64,000 nt of DNA, taken from positions 3,030,501-3,094,500 of the forward strand of contig NZ_AP018724.1 of assembly GCF_004001245.1 (NCBI RefSeq), in the 5' to 3' direction. A program made the position numbers and the translations under genes. This stretch comes from Sulfurivermis fontis. Lineage in GTDB: Bacteria > Pseudomonadota > Gammaproteobacteria > Thiohalomonadales > Thiohalomonadaceae. Of this stretch, positions 51,152 through 60,288 are shown piece by piece. Position 1 is the stretch's first letter; each line of letters starts with the position of its first letter. The notes below the pieces were generated by a model. That model saw only the letters and a list, made by a program, of their open reading frames with translations. It had not been told where the DNA came from and made no database searches.

Positions 51152-51541
51152 ATGAAACGCTACGTCCTGCTGTTGCTGCTCCTGGCCGCTCCGGCCCTGG
51201 CCGACTCCATCGACGAGGCCGCCGCGGCCCTGGATGCCGGCGACCACAGCCGCGCACTGCTGCTGCTGCGCCCGCTGGCGCGCGACGGCAACATGGACGC
51301 CCAGTACCTGCTCGGCAGCCTGTACAGCAGCGGCGGCAACGACGTGGCGCAGGATGGCGCGGAGGCGGTCAAGTGGCTGACACGCGCCGCCGAGCAGGGC
51401 CACCAGCAGGCGGCCAATACCCTCGGCATGATGTATGTCAGCGGCCTTGGGGTGAAGATGGACGAGACCGAGGCGAAGAAATGGTTCGCCCTCGCCGGCA
51501 AGATCGCCGAGGCCAGCAACAAGTCCAGCGATTGCGAATAG
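51152..51541 (+). CDS. Sel1-repeat periplasmic protein
   Basis: 129 residues. A signal peptide (MKRYVLLLLLLAAPALA) is followed by two Sel1-like repeats: DAQYLLGSLYSSGGNDVAQD and AANTLGMMYVSGLGVKMDET, each with the YxxG and GA(E)A(V)KW pattern. Such repeats mediate protein contacts. The ATG at 51152 begins the signal peptide directly and was preferred to one eleven codons upstream. Confidence 0.78.
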   Translation: MKRYVLLLLLLAAPALADSIDEAAAALDAGDHSRALLLLRPLARDGNMDAQYLLGSLYSSGGNDVAQDGAEAVKWLTRAAEQGHQQAANTLGMMYVSGLGVKMDETEAKKWFALAGKIAEASNKSSDCE

Positions 51542-51556
51542 TTTTCAGGCATCAAG

Positions 51557-51620
51557 GTAGGAATCGTATCCGCGATTTGGCGTAGCGGGGTGCGCTATCG
51601 CGAATACGATTCGCTCCTAC
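51557..51620. repeat. REP-like palindrome
   Basis: Arms GTAGGAATCGTATCCGCGAT and, inverted, ATCGCGAATACGATTCGCTC with CTAC. Lies between convergent genes and could serve as a bidirectional terminator. Confidence 0.6.
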
Positions 51621-51629
51621 GAAAGGGTA

Positions 51630-52763
51630 TCAGGCCATCAACTGCTTCACCAGCGCCTGCTTGGCCGCCGTCGCCGCGCCGGTGAGGGCGAAGCCGCGCA
51701 GCTGCGCGCCGTCGACGAACTCGGCCCGCACACCGTCGGCATCCACCTGCACGCGCCATTCGCCCGGCGCACCCGGCGCCGGCGGCGCCACCACCACCGG
51801 ACAGGCCGGCGTCTTCACCGCCACCGGCATGGGCGGATAGTTCACCGCCGCCTCACGCCCCGCCAGCACCGCCGCCAGGGTGCGCGCCTGCTCCATCAGC
51901 GGCAGCACGAAGGGCCGCACCGTGCCGTTGACCTCGGCGCAGTCGCCCAGCGCGTACACATCCGCTGCACTGGCGCGCAGCTGTACATCCACCACGATGC
52001 CGCGATTGACGGCGAGTCCCGCCTGCTGCGCCAGGCGTGTGTCTGCCTGCAGGCCGATGGCGGACAGCACCACATCGGCCTCCACCGCGCTGCCGTCGGC
52101 CAGCAACAGACGATAGGCGCTGCCGTTGCGCTCGACGCGCGACACCACGGTGCCGAGATGCCACCCAATACCGATGGCACTCAATGCGCTACGCACCGCG
52201 TTGCCCGCCTCACTCGGCAACAGTCGCCCGAGCGGATGCGGGTCGGGGCCGATGATGCTGACCTTATGCCCGGCACCGGCGAGGTCATTGGCGAACTCGC
52301 AGCCGATGAGGCCGGGGCCGATCACCGCCACGCGCCGCGGGCCCGGCAACTGCGCATGGAACTGCGCGTAGTCATCCAGGCTGTTCACCGTCAGCACGTC
52401 GACCGCGCCATCGCCCTCCAGCGGCAGGCGGATCGGGCGTGCGCCCACGGCGAGCACCAGGCGCGAGTAGGCGATCACCTCGCCATTGGCCGTCACGGTG
52501 TGCGCCGTCGTGTCGATGGCTTCCACACGCGTGCGCACCTTGATCACGGCATCGAGGTCGGCGGCCATCTTGGCCGCATCAGCACTCACCAACTCCGCCG
52601 GCGTCTTGCCGCGCAGCAGCGCGTTGGACAGCATCGGCTTGGAATAGAAGCCGCCATCGTCCGCCGTGATCATGACCAGCGGCGTGACGCTGTCCAGCTT
52701 GCGCAGCTCCCGCGCCAGGGTGTAACCGGCCAGGCCGGTACCGATGATGACGATGGGGTGCAT
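51630..52763 (-). CDS. rubredoxin-NAD(+) reductase (FAD-dependent)
   Basis: 377 residues starting MHPIVIIGTGLAGYTLAREL, the FAD-binding GxGxxG motif. A second dinucleotide site VAVIGPGLIGCEFANDLAGA binds NAD(P)H, and the late FAD motif is DVYALGDCAEVNG. The family passes electrons from NADH to rubredoxin. The rubredoxin gene is 128 bp upstream on the same strand, and rubrerythrin comes just before it, so the three form a peroxide-reduction chain. Confidence 0.9.
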   Translation of the reverse strand: MHPIVIIGTGLAGYTLARELRKLDSVTPLVMITADDGGFYSKPMLSNALLRGKTPAELVSADAAKMAADLDAVIKVRTRVEAIDTTAHTVTANGEVIAYSRLVLAVGARPIRLPLEGDGAVDVLTVNSLDDYAQFHAQLPGPRRVAVIGPGLIGCEFANDLAGAGHKVSIIGPDPHPLGRLLPSEAGNAVRSALSAIGIGWHLGTVVSRVERNGSAYRLLLADGSAVEADVVLSAIGLQADTRLAQQAGLAVNRGIVVDVQLRASAADVYALGDCAEVNGTVRPFVLPLMEQARTLAAVLAGREAAVNYPPMPVAVKTPACPVVVAPPAPGAPGEWRVQVDADGVRAEFVDGAQLRGFALTGAATAAKQALVKQLMA

Positions 52764-52807
52764 GCCGTTCTCCTGTATCAATTCAGCTATGTCTACAGCG
52801 TGCCGTC

Positions 52808-52879
52808 GTGGGAGCCCGGCTACGCCGGGCGATCGCGGGCTGTCCGGCACCGCTGTCGCCCGATCCATCGGGCTCCCAC
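52808..52879. repeat. REP-like palindrome between rubredoxin and its reductase
   Basis: GTGGGAGCCCG at one edge and CGGGCTCCCAC at the other, with inner GGCTACGCC and GATCGCGGGC segments; overall inverted repeat of 72 bp. Confidence 0.65.
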
Positions 52880-52890
52880 ATCACGGCGCA

Positions 52891-53055
52891 TCAGATCTCC
52901 ACCATCTCGAAGTCGGCCTTGGCCACGCCGCACTCCGGACACTCCCAGTCTTCCGGAATGTCTTCCCAGCGGGTGCCGGGGGCGATGCCTTCGGCCGGGT
53001 CGCCGGCCGCTTCATCGTAGATGTAGCCGCAGACGATGCACTGATACTTTTTCAT
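52891..53055 (-). CDS. rubredoxin
   Basis: 54 residues, read directly from the minus strand. [20 protein letters not shown] gives the first Cxx[21 protein letters not shown] gives the second. The four cysteines bind one iron. Length and spacing are those of a classic rubredoxin. It sits between rubrerythrin (upstream) and rubredoxin reductase (downstream). Confidence 0.95.
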   Translation of the reverse strand: MKKYQCIVCGYIYDEAAGDPAEGIAPGTRWEDIPEDWECPECGVAKADFEMVEI

Positions 53056-53097
53056 GTCGTCTCTCCTGAAATAGTGAATACGGGTTCGTTATCGGGC

Positions 53098-53571
<474 letters not shown>

Positions 53572-53745
53572 TTCCGGTTCTCCGTCTGTGGGTTGAATCC
53601 GCTGGGCGGCGGCACGGAGAGCAGGTTACGGAAACGCGACAAATAGCTCTAATCGTTTGTTGCTATAAAATTGATAGTCAATACCCATTAGCGTAGACCC
53701 GATACAGCGCAACGACATCGGGCACGGCAGATCAAAGGCTTGATC

Positions 53746-53844
53746 CGCAAATGAACGCGAATGAACGCAAATGGGATAAATGATTGCATGGGGACCGAAA
53801 TCGTCCCATAGCGGCAACGAAACGATTTGCGTTCATTTGCGGAC
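53746..53844. repeat. phased decamer repeats in inverted arrangement
   Basis: Three direct units CGCAAATGAA, CGCGAATGAA, CGCAAATGGG (53746-53775) and two inverted units (53825-53844). The 15-bp arms TCCGCAAATGAACGC and GCGTTCATTTGCGGA match perfectly. The inverted part overlaps the oxyR stop codon (53833-53835) and supplies the last residues of OxyR. Confidence 0.7.
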
Positions 53845-54762
53845 CGAGCCTTGCGACTGGTCCACAATCCAGCGCTCGCCCAGCACCGGCGTCACCGCCT
53901 CGCGTACCGCCTGCGCCACGGCGGCAAAGGCCTCGGTGCGGTAGCTGCCGCTGCGGTGGAGCAGGCCGACGCGGCGCGTCGGCACCGGATCGGCGAAGGG
54001 GATGTAGCGGATGCTCTTCTCCCTGCCCTGGGCCAGTTGCGGCATCAGGGTGATGCCGATGCCCTCCGCCACCATCTGGCGCACCGTCTCCAGGCTGGTG
54101 CCGCGGAAGCCGCTGTATTCGCTCGCCCCGCCCAGCAGGCAGACATCCAGCGCCTGGCCGCGCAGGCAGTGGCCCTCCTCCAGCAGCAGCACCTCCTGGC
54201 CATGCAGGTGGTCCAGCCCCGCCGTCTTCACACCGGCGAGGTCGGGATGTCCGGCCGGCACGCTGAGCAGGAAGGGTTCCCGATACAGATCGATCTCTTC
54301 GAACTCGTCGGTCTCCACCGGCAGGGCCAGCAGCAGCAGGTCGAGGTCACCGTTGCGCAGCTTGTCCAACAGCACGGCGGTCTGGTGTTCGTGCAGAAAC
54401 AGCTGCAGGCGCGGGTGACGCTTGTGCAGGCGCGGCACGAACAGCGGCAGCAGATAAGGAGCGATGGTGGGGATCACGCCCAGCTGCAGGCGACCGGCCA
54501 TGGGGTCGCGGAAGGTGGTGGCGATCTCCTTCACCCCGCGTGCCTCGGTGAGCACGCGCCGCGCCTGTGCCGCCACCAGCCGGCCGGCCTCGGTCATGCG
54601 CACCTGGCGGCCACGCTCCACCAGCATCACGCCGAGGTATTCCTCCAGTTTCTTGATCTGGCCGCTCAGGGTCGGCTGGCTGACGAAACAGCGCTCGGCG
54701 GCGCGGTGGAAATGCCGCTCCTCGTCCAGGGCCACCAGATATTCCAGGTCACGCAGGTTCAT
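53833..54762 (-). CDS. oxyR: hydrogen peroxide-sensing regulator OxyR
   Basis: 309 residues. The N-terminal winged helix begins MNLRDLEYLVALDEERHFHR and has AERCFVSQPTLSGQIKKLEE. The redox pair lies in EEGHCLRGQALDVC, matching the Cys199/Cys208 region of E. coli OxyR. It is divergent from the peroxiredoxin across a 125-bp gap with a strong OxyR site. Its C-terminus (GSVRK) and stop are encoded by a repeat edge. Confidence 0.93.
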   Translation of the reverse strand: MNLRDLEYLVALDEERHFHRAAERCFVSQPTLSGQIKKLEEYLGVMLVERGRQVRMTEAGRLVAAQARRVLTEARGVKEIATTFRDPMAGRLQLGVIPTIAPYLLPLFVPRLHKRHPRLQLFLHEHQTAVLLDKLRNGDLDLLLLALPVETDEFEEIDLYREPFLLSVPAGHPDLAGVKTAGLDHLHGQEVLLLEEGHCLRGQALDVCLLGGASEYSGFRGTSLETVRQMVAEGIGITLMPQLAQGREKSIRYIPFADPVPTRRVGLLHRSGSYRTEAFAAVAQAVREAVTPVLGERWIVDQSQGSVRK

Positions 54763-54779
54763 CGCCGCCTCTCCAATAA

Positions 54780-54816
54780 ATAGGTTTCACCTATCAAATC
54801 AATATAAACAAACGAT
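54780..54816 (+). promoter_or_regulatory. OxyR-binding site between oxyR and peroxiredoxin
   Basis: Four half-sites at 7-bp spacing: ATAG (54780), CTAT (54791), ATAT (54802), CGAT (54813). The first pair, ATAGGTTTCACCTAT, fits the ATAGnTnnnAnCTAT consensus fully. Likely controls oxyR and the peroxiredoxin in both directions. Confidence 0.8.
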
Positions 54817-54887
54817 TTCAACACCCATTAGCAAATGCTGATACTGCATCCACCCCAAGCAATCAACCCAACCGAGAGGAAACTGCA

Positions 54888-55541
54888 ATGTCCGAGAATA
54901 CTGAACAGGCTGTCCGCGGCATGCCGCGCATCAACGAACCCGCCCCGGCCTTCGAGGCGAAGACCACCCACGGCGTGAAGAAGCTGGCCGACTACAAGGG
55001 CAAGTGGCTGGTGCTGTTCTCCCACCCGGCCGACTTCACCCCGGTGTGCACCACGGAGTTCACCGCCTTCGCCAGGGCGTATCCCGAGTTCCAGAAGCTG
55101 AACACCGAGCTGCTCGGCCTGTCCATCGACAGCCACTACGCCCACGTCGCCTGGGTGCGCAACATCAAGGAGAAGTTCGGCATCGACATCCCGTTCCCGA
55201 TCATTGAGGACCTGTCGATGAAGGTGGCCAACGCCTACGGCATGATTCAGCCGGGGGCCTCCGACACCTCCGCCGTGCGCGCCACCTTCATCATCGACCC
55301 CAATGGCATGCTGCGCGCCATGGTGTACTACCCGATGAGCAACGGCCGCTCGATTCCGGAGTTCCTGCGCCTGGTGCAGGCCTTGCAGACCTCCGACGCC
55401 CACAAGGTGGCCACGCCGGAAGGCTGGCAGCCCGGGGACAAGGTGATCGTGCCGCCGCCGCAGAGCGTGCAGGAGGCCGAGGAGCGCATGGCCGCCGGCT
55501 ACGAGTGCACCGACTGGTACTTCTGCAAGAAGGCGCTGTAA
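54888..55541 (+). CDS. peroxiredoxin (AhpC/TSA, Prx6-like)
   Basis: 217 residues. Peroxidatic motif FSHPADFTPVCTTEFTAFAR (Cys about residue 47), followed by the extended C-terminal domain with VLRAMVYYPMSNGRS-type residues and the ending GYECTDWYFCKKAL with two more Cys. It reduces peroxides. The OxyR site lies 70-110 bp upstream and an AGAGGAAACTGC ribosome-binding region precedes the ATG. Confidence 0.93.
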   Translation: MSENTEQAVRGMPRINEPAPAFEAKTTHGVKKLADYKGKWLVLFSHPADFTPVCTTEFTAFARAYPEFQKLNTELLGLSIDSHYAHVAWVRNIKEKFGIDIPFPIIEDLSMKVANAYGMIQPGASDTSAVRATFIIDPNGMLRAMVYYPMSNGRSIPEFLRLVQALQTSDAHKVATPEGWQPGDKVIVPPPQSVQEAEERMAAGYECTDWYFCKKAL

Positions 55542-55558
55542 TACCACGTCTCTGACCA

Positions 55559-55602
55559 GCACGGGCGAACCGGGAACCCGGTCCGCCCGTGCCGCTTTTT
55601 TT
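55559..55602 (+). terminator. strong terminator after the peroxiredoxin
   Basis: Long hairpin 55559-55592, GCACGGGCG...CGCCCGTGC with inner ACCGGG/CCCGGT, followed by CGC and seven T. Confidence 0.88.
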
Positions 55603-55654
55603 GCTGCGACACTGTTACGATGCAGCTCAACCGGACGAACCTCGGTATTGCTCC

Positions 55655-56416
55655 ATGGACTCCCCTCTGCACGGCTACAGCAAACTTTCCTGCACCGAGT
55701 GCCGCAACGGCGCCGGGCTCGACTTCGATTTCACCATGGCCTTCCAGCCCATCGTAGATGTGGCGACGGGCTCGGTGTTTGCGCAGGAGGCGCTGGTGCG
55801 CGGAATGAATGGCGAGGGCGCCGGCAGCGTGCTGGCGCGGATCACCGATGCCAATCGTTACCGCTTCGATCAGGCCTGCCGTGTCAAGTCGGTGCAGCTG
55901 GCCGCGCAGCTCGGTATCACCAGTCACCTCAGCATCAATTTTCTGCCCAATGCGGTGTACCGTCCCGAGCTGTGCATCCGCACCACGCTGGAGGCGGCGG
56001 AGACCTATGGCTTCCCTCACGCGCGCATCATCTTCGAGGTCACCGAAGGCGAGCAGATCACCGACCACGCCCATCTGCTGGGCATCTTTACCGAATACAA
56101 GCGACTCGGCTTTCTCACCGCCATCGACGACTTCGGCGCCGGCTATTCCGGCCTCAACCTGCTGGCGGAATTCCAGCCCGACATCATCAAGCTGGACATG
56201 GCGCTGATCCGCGGCATCGACAGCAACCGCCCGCGCCAGGCCATCGTGCGCGGTATCGCGCAGGTATGTGCGGAACTCGGCATCCGTGTCATCGCCGAGG
56301 GAATCGAAACCGCAGAGGAACTGAAACCGCTGCGCGATTTCGGCATCACGCTGTTTCAGGGCTATTACTTTGCACGGCCGCAATTCGAGGGGCTGGCCGC
56401 CGTCAAGACGGCCTGA
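55655..56416 (+). CDS. EAL-domain protein (cyclic-di-GMP phosphodiesterase-like)
   Basis: 253 residues starting MDSPLHGYSKLSCTECRNGA. A single EAL domain: QEALVRG (EAL), SINFLPN, IIFEVTEGEQ, AIDDFGAGYSGLNL, IIKLDMALIRG and VIAEGIET, so the main metal and base residues are present. A short Cys pair (CTEC) precedes the domain. There is no sensor domain or signal peptide. It probably hydrolyses or binds c-di-GMP. Confidence 0.88.
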   Translation: MDSPLHGYSKLSCTECRNGAGLDFDFTMAFQPIVDVATGSVFAQEALVRGMNGEGAGSVLARITDANRYRFDQACRVKSVQLAAQLGITSHLSINFLPNAVYRPELCIRTTLEAAETYGFPHARIIFEVTEGEQITDHAHLLGIFTEYKRLGFLTAIDDFGAGYSGLNLLAEFQPDIIKLDMALIRGIDSNRPRQAIVRGIAQVCAELGIRVIAEGIETAEELKPLRDFGITLFQGYYFARPQFEGLAAVKTA

Positions 56417-56421
56417 CTGTG

Positions 56422-58509
56422 TCAGCCCTTGGGCACCAGCTGCCAGCCGGTATCGCCCTGCTCGCCGGTAACCTCGCGCTCCTCCAGCCAGAGCAGTTTC
56501 TTGTCCTCGCTGAGACGCACCTCGCTGTGCGGCGCGCGGATCACCGTGCCCTGATAGGTCATCTTTTGTACCTTGAGTTCCGGTTTGGCTGCCGTTTCAC
56601 TCATCCAGTCATGCAGGCGGACAATCTCCGCACGCAGGCGCACCATCTCCTCCTGTGCCGCATTTTGTTTTTCCTGCAACTCCGCCAACGCGGCGGCGGC
56701 GGCGTCCTGCGCGGCAAACAGCGCATCAAGCTCCTGCTCGGTGCTCGCCACCTGTTCATGCAGCATCTCCAGCAGGTGTTTTGCCTGACCGTCACCGGCG
56801 CTTGCCGCCTGCTCCAGCTCGCGCCTGCGCACCAGAATCTTGTCCTGCACCTGCGCCAGGGCGCCGATGCGCGGTTCCAGTTCCTCACGCTCTTTGCGCC
56901 GTGCCGTTATCTCCTCGGCCAGCGCCGCCAGCGCCTGCTCCTGTGCCGCAATCGCCGCCTCGTATTGCTCGATCTGGTGCAGCACGCGCTCGTCCACACC
57001 GACAGTGATGTGACAGGGCGGCGAGGAGGGCGAGCCGATCTCCTGCACCACCACGCCGCCCTTGGCCGACACGGTGGAGGCGAGCAGGGTGCAGGTCTCA
57101 CCGTGAAACACGCCGCTGGTTTCCACGGTCGACTCCACCACCTCGCGCTGCACCAACACGTCCCCCATGGCTTCGACATGGGTAGTGTGCAGATACTTGG
57201 CCTTCACCACACCATCGGCGCGGATGCGCGCACCAATCACGCCGCCGGCCACCATCACGTCGCCGCTGGCCTCCACCTCGCCGCCCTCGATCTCCTTGGC
57301 CACCAGTTCGCCGCACTTGACACGAAAGCCGTGCTGCACGGTGCCGCTGACGATGACCCGTCCGGCAAAATCCACGTGGCCGGTGTTGTAGCCGAGATTG
57401 CCATCGATGCGGTACTCCGGATGCACGGCGATCACGCCCGAGGCGGTCAGCACCGGATGACCGGCCACCTGGGCGAGCACCGCCAGACGGTCCGGTGTCA
57501 GCTGCGCACCGTTACCGGCCTGCAGGCGCGCGTCCTTCACCTTCGCCACCTTGAGCACGCGGCCATGTACGTCGCGGCCCGGCACACCGTCCACCGCCGG
57601 CTGTTTGCGCGCCAGCACGGCGCCGGCCTCCACCTGCGGAATGTCGCCGCGATCCTTGAAATCGATGGCATCGTCGATCTCGCGGCCGGCCTTGAGCGGA
57701 TGAAGATCAAACAGATATTCGATGCTGGCATCCTGCCCCGGCCGCGGCGCCAGACCATGGGCCAGCGGCAGGGGCTGGCCAGTGGGTGCCGCAGGGTCGC
57801 AGGCCTGCTGCAGCGCCTCTTCATCGATACCGTATTCCACATGGGCCAGATGCAGGGCCTGGCGCAGGTCTTCGACACCCGGCCGCGACACCCCCTCGGT
57901 CAGGGTCACATAGGCGGTAAGATGATCGGGGGCAATGCTGATGGCATAACTGCCGGCGGGTGCCGGTTTGCGCGCGGCGGCAGGGATGGGGGGTGCGGCA
58001 GGCGCCTCGACCGCTGTGGCGATTTCTCCCTGCGCAGCGGGCGCGGCCGCTGCAACCGGTGCAGCGGCCTTGCCGGCAGCCGCCTCCTGCCGCGCGCGAT
58101 GCTGCACCTTGAGCAGGATGTCGCGCTGGTCGGCGGTGAGGACGTGTTGGCGTACCAGCATCTCGCCGATCATCACCTCCTTGTGCTCCTTCATGAACAG
58201 GATCTTCTGCACCTCCATGGCGGCGTTGACCTGTTCCCAGGTGGCCCAGCCGCGGGCGATGGCAAGGTCACCGAAGCGCTTCTCCGCGATGCGCACCGAC
58301 TTGAAGCGGCGCACCGTCTCCACGTAGTCGAGCTGGGCGCGGCTGAGCAGCCCCTCCTCCACGAACACCAGGCCGGGGTCGTGCTCGTCGTCCAGCGGCT
58401 TCATGGCGCGCGCGGCCAGCGCCGCCTGTACCTGCACCGCGGTGAGCAGGTGCAGGCGCTCGGCCACCTCGCCGATCTCGCGCGTCACCTCCAATGCCTT
58501 GCTTTCCAT
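56422..58509 (-). CDS. FapA/DUF342 family protein
   Basis: 695 residues. An N-terminal helical region (1-125), an Ala/Pro-rich linker (about 130-190), and the DUF342 right-handed beta-helix (about 280-470), with regular motifs such as VDFAGRVIVSGTVQHGFRVK and GGEVEASGDVMVAGGVIGAR. A coiled coil (about 495-640) follows, and a short beta tail ends it. FapA proteins are poorly understood; some take part in polar placement of flagella or biofilm factors. Converges on the EAL gene with 5 bp between stops. Confidence 0.82.
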   Translation of the reverse strand: MESKALEVTREIGEVAERLHLLTAVQVQAALAARAMKPLDDEHDPGLVFVEEGLLSRAQLDYVETVRRFKSVRIAEKRFGDLAIARGWATWEQVNAAMEVQKILFMKEHKEVMIGEMLVRQHVLTADQRDILLKVQHRARQEAAAGKAAAPVAAAAPAAQGEIATAVEAPAAPPIPAAARKPAPAGSYAISIAPDHLTAYVTLTEGVSRPGVEDLRQALHLAHVEYGIDEEALQQACDPAAPTGQPLPLAHGLAPRPGQDASIEYLFDLHPLKAGREIDDAIDFKDRGDIPQVEAGAVLARKQPAVDGVPGRDVHGRVLKVAKVKDARLQAGNGAQLTPDRLAVLAQVAGHPVLTASGVIAVHPEYRIDGNLGYNTGHVDFAGRVIVSGTVQHGFRVKCGELVAKEIEGGEVEASGDVMVAGGVIGARIRADGVVKAKYLHTTHVEAMGDVLVQREVVESTVETSGVFHGETCTLLASTVSAKGGVVVQEIGSPSSPPCHITVGVDERVLHQIEQYEAAIAAQEQALAALAEEITARRKEREELEPRIGALAQVQDKILVRRRELEQAASAGDGQAKHLLEMLHEQVASTEQELDALFAAQDAAAAALAELQEKQNAAQEEMVRLRAEIVRLHDWMSETAAKPELKVQKMTYQGTVIRAPHSEVRLSEDKKLLWLEEREVTGEQGDTGWQLVPKG

Positions 58510-58613
58510 GCGCCTTCCACCCGGGAACCCCTGTGATTACTGCGTCTTATAACAGAAATGCCCCCGCAGCGCCCTTGACCTAAACTTGGCGCACACAGCA
58601 CGGAGACAGAGTC

Positions 58614-59009
58614 ATGAGCGAAAAGATACGCAAGAGTGAAGCGGAATGGCAGGCACAGCTCACGCCGGCCCAGTATCGGGTGCTGCGCCAGGCGGGCACC
58701 GAAATGGCCTTCAGCGGCGCGCTGTACCATCACCAGGAATCCGGCGTGTACCGCTGCGCCGGCTGCGGCGCGCCGCTGTTCCGCTCGGAGCAGAAATACG
58801 ACTCCGGCAGCGGCTGGCCCAGCTTCTGGGCCCCCATCGACGGCGCCTTGGAGACCCGCACTGACACCGGCCACGGCATGGTGCGGGTGGAGGTGCGCTG
58901 CGCGCGTTGCGAAGGCCACCTCGGCCACGTCTTCGAGGATGGCCCGCCACCCACCGGGCTACGCTACTGCATCAACTCCCTGGCCCTGGAATTCACCCCC
59001 GAGGAATGA
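58614..59009 (+). CDS. msrB: peptide methionine-R-sulfoxide reductase MsrB
   Basis: 131 residues. Zinc-type CxxC pairs ([10 protein letters not shown] and [12 protein letters not shown]), substrate motif [12 protein letters not shown] and catalytic Cys in [13 protein letters not shown]. It reduces the R epimer of methionine sulfoxide in proteins. Unlinked to msrA at 13920. A DUF4426 gene follows 55 bp downstream. Confidence 0.95.
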   Translation: MSEKIRKSEAEWQAQLTPAQYRVLRQAGTEMAFSGALYHHQESGVYRCAGCGAPLFRSEQKYDSGSGWPSFWAPIDGALETRTDTGHGMVRVEVRCARCEGHLGHVFEDGPPPTGLRYCINSLALEFTPEE

Positions 59010-59064
59010 GCAAGGCGGCGTGGACTATAGTTGATAACAGGAGTCGGACAAAGGAGGGTTCATC

Positions 59065-59496
59065 ATGCACAAGCTCATCATGCTGCTGGGCGCGACCCTG
59101 CTGTGGGCCGCCGTCCCCGCGCTGGCGGACAACGCCGAGCGCTTCAACGGCTATACCGTGCACTACAACGCCTTCAACGCCAACATGCTCGATGCGCGCG
59201 TGGCGCAGACCTACCGGCTGCGGCGCGGCTGCAACGACGGCGTACTGACCGTCGCCCTGCGCAGGGATGACGGCAGCGCGGTAGCGGCGAACGTGCAGGT
59301 GAGTGCCGTCACCCTGGTCGGGCAGCACAACACCATCGCCATGCAGGAGGTGAGGGACGGCAGGAGCATCTACTACGTGGGCGGCTTCGCCATCCCCGCC
59401 GCGGCGGAGCCGCTGAAGTTTGTCGTACGCCTGCGTGTCGGAGGGGCGGCCGAAGAACAGCGCTTCGAGTTCAGCCGGCAGATGTTCCGCTGTTAG
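59065..59496 (+). CDS. DUF4426 periplasmic protein
   Basis: 143 residues. A signal peptide (MHKLIMLLGATLLWAAVPAL, cleaved after ALA) is followed by the DUF4426 pattern: FNGYTVHYNAFNANMLDARV, YRLRRGCNDGVLTVAL and KFVVRLRVGGAAEEQRFEFS. Beta-sandwich-like. Function unknown. AAGGAGGG site upstream. Confidence 0.85.
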   Translation: MHKLIMLLGATLLWAAVPALADNAERFNGYTVHYNAFNANMLDARVAQTYRLRRGCNDGVLTVALRRDDGSAVAANVQVSAVTLVGQHNTIAMQEVRDGRSIYYVGGFAIPAAAEPLKFVVRLRVGGAAEEQRFEFSRQMFRC

Positions 59497-59499
59497 GGA

Positions 59500-60081
59500 T
59501 CAGCGCTTTTTCCCCGGGGCGTAGTTGCCGTAGCCGCGGTTGACCAGCCGGCCCTCGCGCACCAGCCGCTCCAGAACCTTGCCCAGATCGGTGCCGCTGT
59601 GGCCGCGCGAGCGCAGTTGCTCCTTGAGCAGACTCTCGCTGATGGACTGGCGGCCGGCCATGATCTCCATGATCAGGTCGCCCAGATCATCGGCGGATTC
59701 CGCCTTGTCGGTGGCGCGACGGGCCGGTTTCTCGGCTGCCGGCTCGACCTTGGCCGGGGCAACGGCCTTGGCGGACTGGGCGGGGGCCTCACCAGCCGCG
59801 ATATCCTGCTCCAGCTCCGCCAGATTCTTGTCGATGAGCGCCAGGGCCGCCTGGTGCTTGGTGATGAGCTGTTCGCGCTGCTTCTGCAACGCCTGCATCT
59901 CCTTGTCGTTGGCGGCCAGGGCCTGCTCGAACTCGCGCATCAGCTGTTCACGACGTTTGCGCACCTCGCCGATGCGCGCCAGCGCCGCGGCACGTTTGGC
60001 GGCCTCTTGCTCCGCCTGCTTTTTCCTGTTGGCCAGTTCGAACAGCTCCTCGGCCGACATCTCCTCGATATTCACCAGCAT
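59500..60081 (-). CDS. coiled-coil protein of unknown function
   Basis: 193 residues starting MLVNIEEMSAEELFELANRK. Residues 20-110 form a long charged coiled coil (AEQEAAKRAAALARIGEVRK and LITKHQAALALIDKNLAELE). After an Ala/Pro/Lys linker the C-terminus (about 145-193) looks like a small winged-helix or H-NS-type domain: SESLLKEQLRSRGHSGTDLG and VLERLVREGRLVNRGYGNYA. It could be a nucleoid-associated or regulatory protein. No family confirmed. Confidence 0.6.
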   Translation of the reverse strand: MLVNIEEMSAEELFELANRKKQAEQEAAKRAAALARIGEVRKRREQLMREFEQALAANDKEMQALQKQREQLITKHQAALALIDKNLAELEQDIAAGEAPAQSAKAVAPAKVEPAAEKPARRATDKAESADDLGDLIMEIMAGRQSISESLLKEQLRSRGHSGTDLGKVLERLVREGRLVNRGYGNYAPGKKR

Positions 60082-60288
60082 ATGAACAGTCCTTGGTTCC
60101 ACAGGCCCCGCAGGGCCGTTTGCGTCGGCGCCGATTCTACCTCAGCCGGCGGAGTCGCAGAACGGCACGGCGCCACACTCCGCGGCATTGCTCTTGATCA
60201 AGGCGGCAGCGACGCCCTTGCAGATATAGTAGGCGGCAAAACCGTTCCCTGCCCTGTAAACAGACCTCTCCCGGACGATCCGCCTCTG

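Noticed and set aside
60180-60215. FNR-like TTGATCAAG upstream of the NosD-like gene.
   Set aside because: The second half-site does not match (GCGGC in place of ATCAA).
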